A DNA stretch of 64,000 nt, from contig OV884056.1 of NCBI GenBank assembly GCA_930367215.1, positions 196,333,310-196,397,309 on the forward strand. Direction: 5' to 3'. The notes beneath the pieces were generated by a model that was not told the DNA's origin, did no database searches, and worked only from the letters and a program-made list of their open reading frames with translations. Below, in pieces: positions 57,301 through 64,000 of the stretch. The translations under genes and the position numbers were made by a program. The DNA comes from Pollenia angustigena (taxonomy: Eukaryota; Arthropoda; Insecta; Diptera; Polleniidae). Position 1 is the first letter of the stretch, and each line of letters starts with the position of its first letter.

Positions 57301-60300
57301 TATTGAAATATTATAAAACAATCAATAAAAACTATCTACATTTTTTAAATAATAGGTGAATTTAGTTATTAGTCGCTTAAACCCACACTTTTTGAAATAA
57401 AACTATTGAAATATTATAAAACAAACAATAAAAAATAGCTACATTTTTTAAATAATAGGTGAATTTAGCTATTTATCGCTAAAACCCACACTTTTTGATA
57501 CTAAATTAATGATATATTATAAAACAAACAATAAAAAATAGCTACGTTTTTTAAATAATAAGTGAATTTTGCTACAAATTGCTAAAAACCACTCTTTTTT
57601 AATTAAAATTATTAAAATATTTTATACAAACAATAAAAAATAGCTAAATTGTTTAAATGATAGGTGCATTTAGGTATTAATCGCTAAGAACCCACACTTT
57701 TTGATACTAAATTAATGAAATATTATAAAGCAAACAATAAAAAATAGCTAAGTTTTTTAAATAATAAGTGAATTTTGCTATAAATTGCTAAAAACCACTC
57801 TTTTTTAATTAAAATTATAGAAATATTTTATACAAACAATAAAAAATAGCTAAATTGTTTAAATGATAGGTGCATTTAGGTATTAATTGCTAAGAACCCA
57901 CACTTTTGTATACTATATTAATGAAATATTATAAAACAAACAATAAAAAATAGCTAAGTTTTTTAAATAATAAGTGAATTTTGCTATAAATTGCTAAAAA
58001 CCACTCTTTTTTAATTAAAATTATTGAAATATTTTATACACACAATAAAAAATAGCTAAATTGTTTAAATAATAGGTGCATTTAGGTATTAATCGCTAAG
58101 AACCCACACTTTTTGATACTAAATTAATGAAATATTATAAAACAAACAATAAAAAATAGCTAAATTGTTTAAATAATAGGTGAATTGAGCTATTAACCGC
58201 TAAAAACCACTCTTTCTTAAATAAAATAAAAAACCACTCTTTTTGAAATAAAAACATTGAAATATTATAAAACAAACAATAAAAAATTGCTAAATTATTT
58301 AAATAATAGGTGAATTTAGCTATTAATCGCTAAAAACCCACACTTTTTGATACTAAATTAATGAAATATTATAAAACAAACAATACAAAATAGCTAAGTT
58401 TTTTAAATAATAAGTGAATTTTGTTATAAATTGCTAAAAACCACTCTTTTTTAATTAAAATTATAGAAATATTTTATACAAACAATAAAAAATAGCTAAA
58501 TTATTTAAATGATAGGTGCATTTAGGTATTAATCGCTAAGAACCCACACTTTTTGATACTAAATTAATGAAATATTATAAAACAAACAATAAAAAATAGC
58601 TAAGTTTTTTAAATAATAAGTGAATTTTTCTATAAATTGCTAAAAACCACTCTTTTTTAATTAAAATTATTGAAATATTTTATACAAACAACAAAAAATT
58701 GCTAAATTGTTTAAATAATAGATGCATTTAGGTATTAATCGCTAAGAACCCACACTTTTTGATACTAAATTAATGAAATATTATAAAACAAACAATAAAA
58801 AATAGCTAAGTTTTTTAAATAATAAGTGAATTTTTCTATAAATTGCTAAAAACCACTCTTTTTTAATTAAAATTATTGAAATATTTTATACAAACAACAA
58901 AAAATTGCTAAATTGTTTAAATAATAGATGCATTTAGGTATTAATCGCTAAGAACCCACACTTTTTGATACCAAATTAATGAAATATTATAAAACAAACA
59001 ATAAAAAATAGCTAAGTTTTTTAAATAATAAGTGAATTTTTCTATAAATTGCTAAAAACCACTCTTTTTTAATTAAAATTATTGAAATATTTTATACAAA
59101 CAATAAAAAATAGCTAAATTGTTTAAATGATAGGTGCATTTAGGTATTAATCGCTAAGAACCCACACTTTTTTATACTAAATTAATGAAATATTATAAAA
59201 CAAACAATAAAAAATAGCTAAGTTTTTTAAATAATAAGTGAATTTTGCTATAAATTGCTAAAAACCACTCTTTTTTAATTAAAATTATTGAAATATTTTA
59301 TACAAACAATAAAAAAAAGCTAAATTGTTTAAATAATAGGTGCATTTAGGTATTAATCGCTAAGAACCCACACTTTTTGATACTAAATTAATGAAATATT
59401 ATAAAACAAACAATAAAAAATAGCTAAGTTTTTTAAATAATAAGTGAATTTTTCTATAAATTGCTAAAAACCACTCTTTTTTAATTAAAATTATTGAAAT
59501 ATTTTATACACACAATAAAAAATAGCTAAATTGTTTAAATGATAGGTGAATTTAGCTATTAATCGCTAAAAACCCACACTTTTTGATACTAAATTAATGA
59601 AATATTATAAAACAAACAATAAAAAATAGCTAAATTGTTTAAATGATAGGTGAATTGAGCTATTAACCGCTAAAAACCACTCTTTCTTAAATAAAATAAA
59701 AAACCACTCTTTTTGAAATAAAAATATTGAAATATTATAAAACAAACAATAAAAAATTGCTAAATTATTTAAATAATAGGTGAATTTAGCTATTAATCGC
59801 TAAAAACCCACACTTTTTGATACTAAATTAATGAAATATTATAAAACAAACAATACAAAATAGCTAAGTTTTTTAAATAATAAGTGCATTTTTCTATAAA
59901 TTGCTAAAAACCACTCTTTTTTAATTAAAATTATTGAAATATTTTATACAAACAATAAAAAATAGCTAAATTGTTTAAATAATAGGTGCATTTAGGCATT
60001 AATCGCTAAGAACCCACACTTTTTCATACTAAATTAATGAAATATTATAAAACAAACAATACAAAATAGCTAAGTTTTTTAAATAATAAGTGAATTTTTC
60101 TATAAATTGCTAAAAACCACTCTTTTTTAATTAAAATTATTGAAATATTTTATACAAACAACAAAAAATTGCTAAATTGTTTAAATAATAGATGCATTTA
60201 GGAATTTTTCTATAAATTGCTAAAAACCACTCTTTTTTAATTAAAATTATTGAAATATTTTATACAAACAATAAAAAATAGCTAAATTGTTTAAATAATA

Positions 60301-62435
60301 GGTGCATTTAGGTATTAATCGCTAAGAACCCACACTTTTTGATACTAAATTAATGAAATATTATAAAACAAACAATAAAAAATAGCTAAGTTTTTTAAAT
60401 AATAGGTGCATTTAGGCATTAATCGCTAAAAACCCACACTTTTTGATACTAAATTAATGAAATATTATAAAACAAACAATAAAAAATAGCTAAGTTTTTT
60501 AAATAATAAGTGAATTTTTCTATAAATTGCTAAAAACCACTCTTTTTTAATTAAAATTATTGAAATATTTTATACAAACAACAAAAAATTGCTAAATTGT
60601 TTAAATAATAGATGCATTTAGGAATTTTTCTATAAATTGCTAAAAACCACTCTTTTTTAATTAAAATTATTGAAATATTTTATACAAACAATAAAAAATA
60701 GCTAAATTGTTTAAATGATAGCTGCATTTAGGTATTAATCGCTAAGAACCCACACTTTTTTATACTAAATTAATGAAATATTATAAAACAAACAATAAAA
60801 AATAGCTAAGTTTTTTAAATAATAAGTGAATTTTGCTATAAATTGCTAAAAATCACTCTTTTTTAATTAAAATTATTGAAATATTTTATACACACAATAA
60901 AAAATAGCTAAATTGTTTAAATAATAGGTGCATTTAGGCATTAATCGCTAAAAACCCACACTTTGTGATACTAAATTAATGAAATATTATAAAACAAACA
61001 ATACAAAATAGCTAAGTTTTTTAAATAATAGGTGAATTGAGCTATTAACCGCTAAAAACCACTCTTTCTTAAATAAAATAAAAAACCACTCTTTTTGAAA
61101 TAAAAATATTGAAATATTATAAAACAAACAATAAAAAATTGCTAAATTATTTAAATAATAGGTGAATTTAGCTATTAATCGCTAAAAACCCACACTTTTT
61201 GATACTAAATTAATGAAATATTATAAAACAAACAATACAAAATAGCTAAGTTTTTTAAATAATAAGTGAATTTTGCTATAAATTGCTAAAAACCACTCTT
61301 TTTTAATTAAAATTATTGAAATATTTTATACAAACAATAAAAAATAGCTAAATTGTTTAAATAATAGGTGAATTTAGCTATTAATCGCTAAAAACCCACA
61401 CTTTGTGATACTAAATTAATGAAATATTATAAAACAAACAATAAAAAATAGCTAAGTTTTTTAAATAATAAGTGAATTTTGCTATAAATTGCTAAAAACC
61501 ACTCTTTTTTAATTAAAATTATTGAAATATTTTATACAAACAATAAAAAATAGCTAAATTGAGTGAATTTAGCTATTAACCGCTAAAACCACTCTTTCTT
61601 AAATAAAATAAAAAACCACTCTTTTTGAAATAAAAATATTGAAATATTATAAAACAAACAATAAAAAATTGCTAAATTATTTAAATAATAGGTGAATTTA
61701 ACTATTAATCGCTAAAAACCCACACTTTTTGATACTAAATTAATGAATTATTATAAAACAAACAATAAAATTAGCTAAATTGTTTAAATGATAGGTGAAT
61801 TCAGCTATTAATCGCTAAAACCCCACACTTTGTGATACTAAATTAATGAAATATTATAAAACAAACAATAAAAAATAGCTAAATTGTTTAAATAATAGGT
61901 GAATTGAGCTATTAACCGCTAAAAACCACTCTTTCTTAAATAAAATAAAAAACCACTCTTTTTGAAATAAAAATATTGAAATATTATAAAACAAAAAATA
62001 AAAAATTGCTAAATTATTTAAATAATACGTGAATTTAGCTATTAATCGCTAAAAAAACCACACTTTTTGATACTAAATTAATGAATTATTATAAAACAAA
62101 CAATAAAATTAGCTAAATTGTTTAAATGATAGGTGAATTTAGCTATTAATCGCTAAAAACCCACACTTTGTGATACTAAATTAATGAAATATTATAAAAC
62201 AAACAATAAAAATAACTGAATTTTTTAAATAATAGGTGAATTTAGGTATTAGTCGCTGAAAACCCACACTTTTTGTTATTAAATTAATGTAATATTATAA
62301 AACAAACAATAAAAAATAGGTACATTTTTTAAATAATAGGTGAATTTAGCTATTAATCGCTAAAAACCACCGTTTTTTAAATAAAATTGTTGAAATATTA
62401 TAAAACAAACAATAAATCGCTAAAAACCGCTAAAA
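57301..62435 (-). repeat. ~104-bp satellite array, minus orientation, dimeric
   Basis: The monomers are the reverse complement of the main array. Most of the array alternates two types: type 1 (on this strand AGAACCCACACTTTTTGATAC, TAAATTAATGAAATATTA) and type 2 (GCTAAAAACCACTCTTTTTT, AATTAAAATTATTGAAATAT). This gives a 206-bp dimer. A hybrid monomer containing CCACTCTTTCTTAAATAAAA recurs at about 58,207, 59,676, 61,054, 61,592 and 61,927, marking a higher-order unit. Confidence 0.93.
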
Positions 62436-63212
62436 GAATTCTACATAGTAAAATACTACAACACTTAAATAATATCTTACAAAAAAAAGTCATGATATCA
62501 AAAACCATTAGTTAGAGTGACCAACTATATACAAAATTAATTACATATGATTTTAAACAAAAAGAAAAATAAAACAAGCAATTTTAGTTTGTTTATTTAA
62601 AAATTTAAAATAATAATTGAAATAAAAATCAGTAAACAACATAAGTAATAACACAAGTAAAGCAAATCAATGGGAATGTTGCTGGGCAATACGTAATTAA
62701 CAATCTGAAATTCGGCCCTTATAAGAAGTAAACGGGTAAAATCTGAACATATATGCATGCACAGCGTGTAGTTTGCATACTTTTTTTTGTATGTACCTTA
62801 TATTTTGAGGACATTTGCATATTATGAGGCCTGTCCTCAAAGTTTTACTTGCTTTACGTGTAATATGAAGACATTTTTTACGAATTTCTTTATTTTTAAC
62901 GCCATTTAAATATTTGTATATATTTGAGTTTGAAGTCAGCCATATACTACTTGCAAGAGAGAAAGAAACAAATATATAGCACATAAAAATTATTATTATT
63001 TATACATAAAAGTTCTTACAGAAGCTTAAAGGAGTTGCGTCTTAATACGTATTTTGCAATTTGTCCATATTTTCAAATTTTTAAATTCACTGTTAGATGA
63101 ATTCCAGGAAAACGGGAGGAGATGGGCGGTTGAAATTTGATGGAATTTGTGGACAAAGTGGACTTTTATTAAAATTTATTATCAGAAGCTTAAAGGTGTT
63201 GCGTCTTTATAC
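62436..63212 (-). repeat. spacer module A, minus orientation (copy 4)
   Basis: Closest in sequence to the inverted copy at 45,664-46,517: GAATTCTACATAGTAAAATAC, TATACAAAATTAATTACATATG, TTACTTGCTTTACGTGTAATA. Its frame 62,984-62,697 is 95 codons, matching the 45,968 frame with few changes. It ends GAAGCTTAAAGGTGTTGCG before a plus-oriented array. Confidence 0.88.
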
Positions 63213-63920
63213 GTTTTTCTTTTATAATATTTCAATAATTTTATTTTAAAAGGGTGGTTTTTAGCATTTTATAGAAAAATTCACTTATTATTTAAAAAAC
63301 TTAGCTATTTTTTATTGTTTGTTTTATAATATTTCATTAATTTAGTATAAAAAAGTGTGGGTTCTTAGCGATTAATACCTAAATGCACCTATCATTTAAA
63401 CAATTTAGCTATTTTTTATTGTTTGTATAAAATATTTCAATAATTTTAATTAAAAAAGAGTGGTTTTTAGCAATTTATAGAAAAATTCACTTATTATTTA
63501 AAAAACTTAGCTATTTTTTATTGTTTGTTTTATAATATTTCATTAATTTAGTATCAAAAAGTGTGGGTTCTTAGCGATTAATACCTAAATGCACCTATCA
63601 TTTAAACAATTTAACTATTTTTTATTGTTTGTATAAAATATTTCTCTAATTTTAATTAAAAAAGAGTGGTTTTTAGCAATTTATAGAAAAATTCACTTAT
63701 TATTTAAAAAACTTAGCTATTTTTTATTGTTTGTTTTATTATATTTCATTAATTTATTATCAAAAAGTGTGGGTTCTTAGCGATTAATACCTAAATGCAC
63801 ATATCATTTAAACAATTTAGCTATTATTTATTGTGTGTTTTATAATATTTCAATACTTTTCTTAAAAAAAGGGTGGTTTTTAGCGATTAATAGCTAAATT
63901 CACTTATTATTTAAAAAAAT
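63213..63920 (+). repeat. ~104-bp satellite array, plus orientation (block 3)
   Basis: About seven monomers alternating GTGTGGGTTCTTAGCGATT and AGAGTGGTTTTTAGCAATT types, like the dimeric minus array but in the plus orientation. The array stops at about 63,920. Confidence 0.9.
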
Positions 63921-64000
63921 TCTGGGGATGGAAAACGATGGAGAATAGTATTGTCCACAAATCCTAATCATTTTTTTTCGCCCACGTTGACTCCTTTTCC
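63921..64000. other. non-satellite edge sequence
   Basis: The last 80 bases (CTGGGGATGGAAAACGATGG onward) are not satellite and are GC-richer, so the array ends inside the window. It is too short to identify. Confidence 0.6.

Noticed and set aside
44504..63920. CRISPR-like array
   Set aside because: Repeats are contiguous ~104-bp monomers without unique spacers, in a eukaryotic repeat context. This is satellite DNA.

Overview
This window looks like gene-poor, repeat-packed DNA from an insect, most probably a higher (calyptrate-like) fly. It is very AT-rich. It carries decayed piggyBac, Tc1/mariner, pogo-like, PIF/Harbinger-like and hAT-like elements, one short 85-bp spliceosomal intron, and dispersed fly-type repeats that end in palindromic 'ATACCC...GGGTATAA' sequences. 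I see no intact host gene. The only host-like coding candidate is a possible terminal exon at 256-440 on the minus strand. The organism call is an inference from repeat style and composition.

Layout. 1-1200: possible 3' exon and unique AT-rich DNA. 1206-3667: a piggyBac-like element with TTAA target duplications, a decayed transposase, and a pogo-like MITE nested inside it. 4-8 kb: small MITEs and direct repeats. 8.0-9.2 kb: a dead Tc1/mariner-type element. 9.9-11.7 kb: eleven copies of a 15-17 bp motif related to CGTTCCCGAAATGAC, interrupted by a dispersed repeat. 11.9-13.2 kb: an element with doubled inverted ends. 14.5 kb: a snap-back Harbinger-like MITE. 16.3-17.3 kb: a Harbinger-like MITE inside a hAT-like MITE.

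17,826-20,842 holds the best-preserved element: a 3.0-kb transposon with 155-bp terminal inverted repeats beginning CACGGTG, a 5-bp TTAAA target duplication, and a two-exon transposase-like gene resembling Transib/RAG1-type proteins, broken by a single -1 frameshift. 21,628-34,225 is a near-identical 6.3-kb tandem duplication. 35,271-38,513 is a second autonomous-type element with ~550-bp inverted repeats and a 560-residue transposase-like gene of a family I cannot name, also with one frameshift. 40,504-41,694 is a non-coding element with an 8-bp duplication and internal motif arrays.

From about 43.9 kb to the right edge, the sequence is a ~104-bp satellite in very large arrays in both orientations. 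The arrays are separated by four copies of a 550-860 bp spacer module ('A') and interrupted once by a dispersed repeat. The arrangement resembles a giant foldback element: plus-strand array, module, minus-strand array. Part of the plus array carries a ~1.97-kb higher-order duplication, and the minus array is largely a 206-bp dimer of two monomer types.

The genes do not form a pathway; the window is a stratified record of transposon insertions and satellite expansion.
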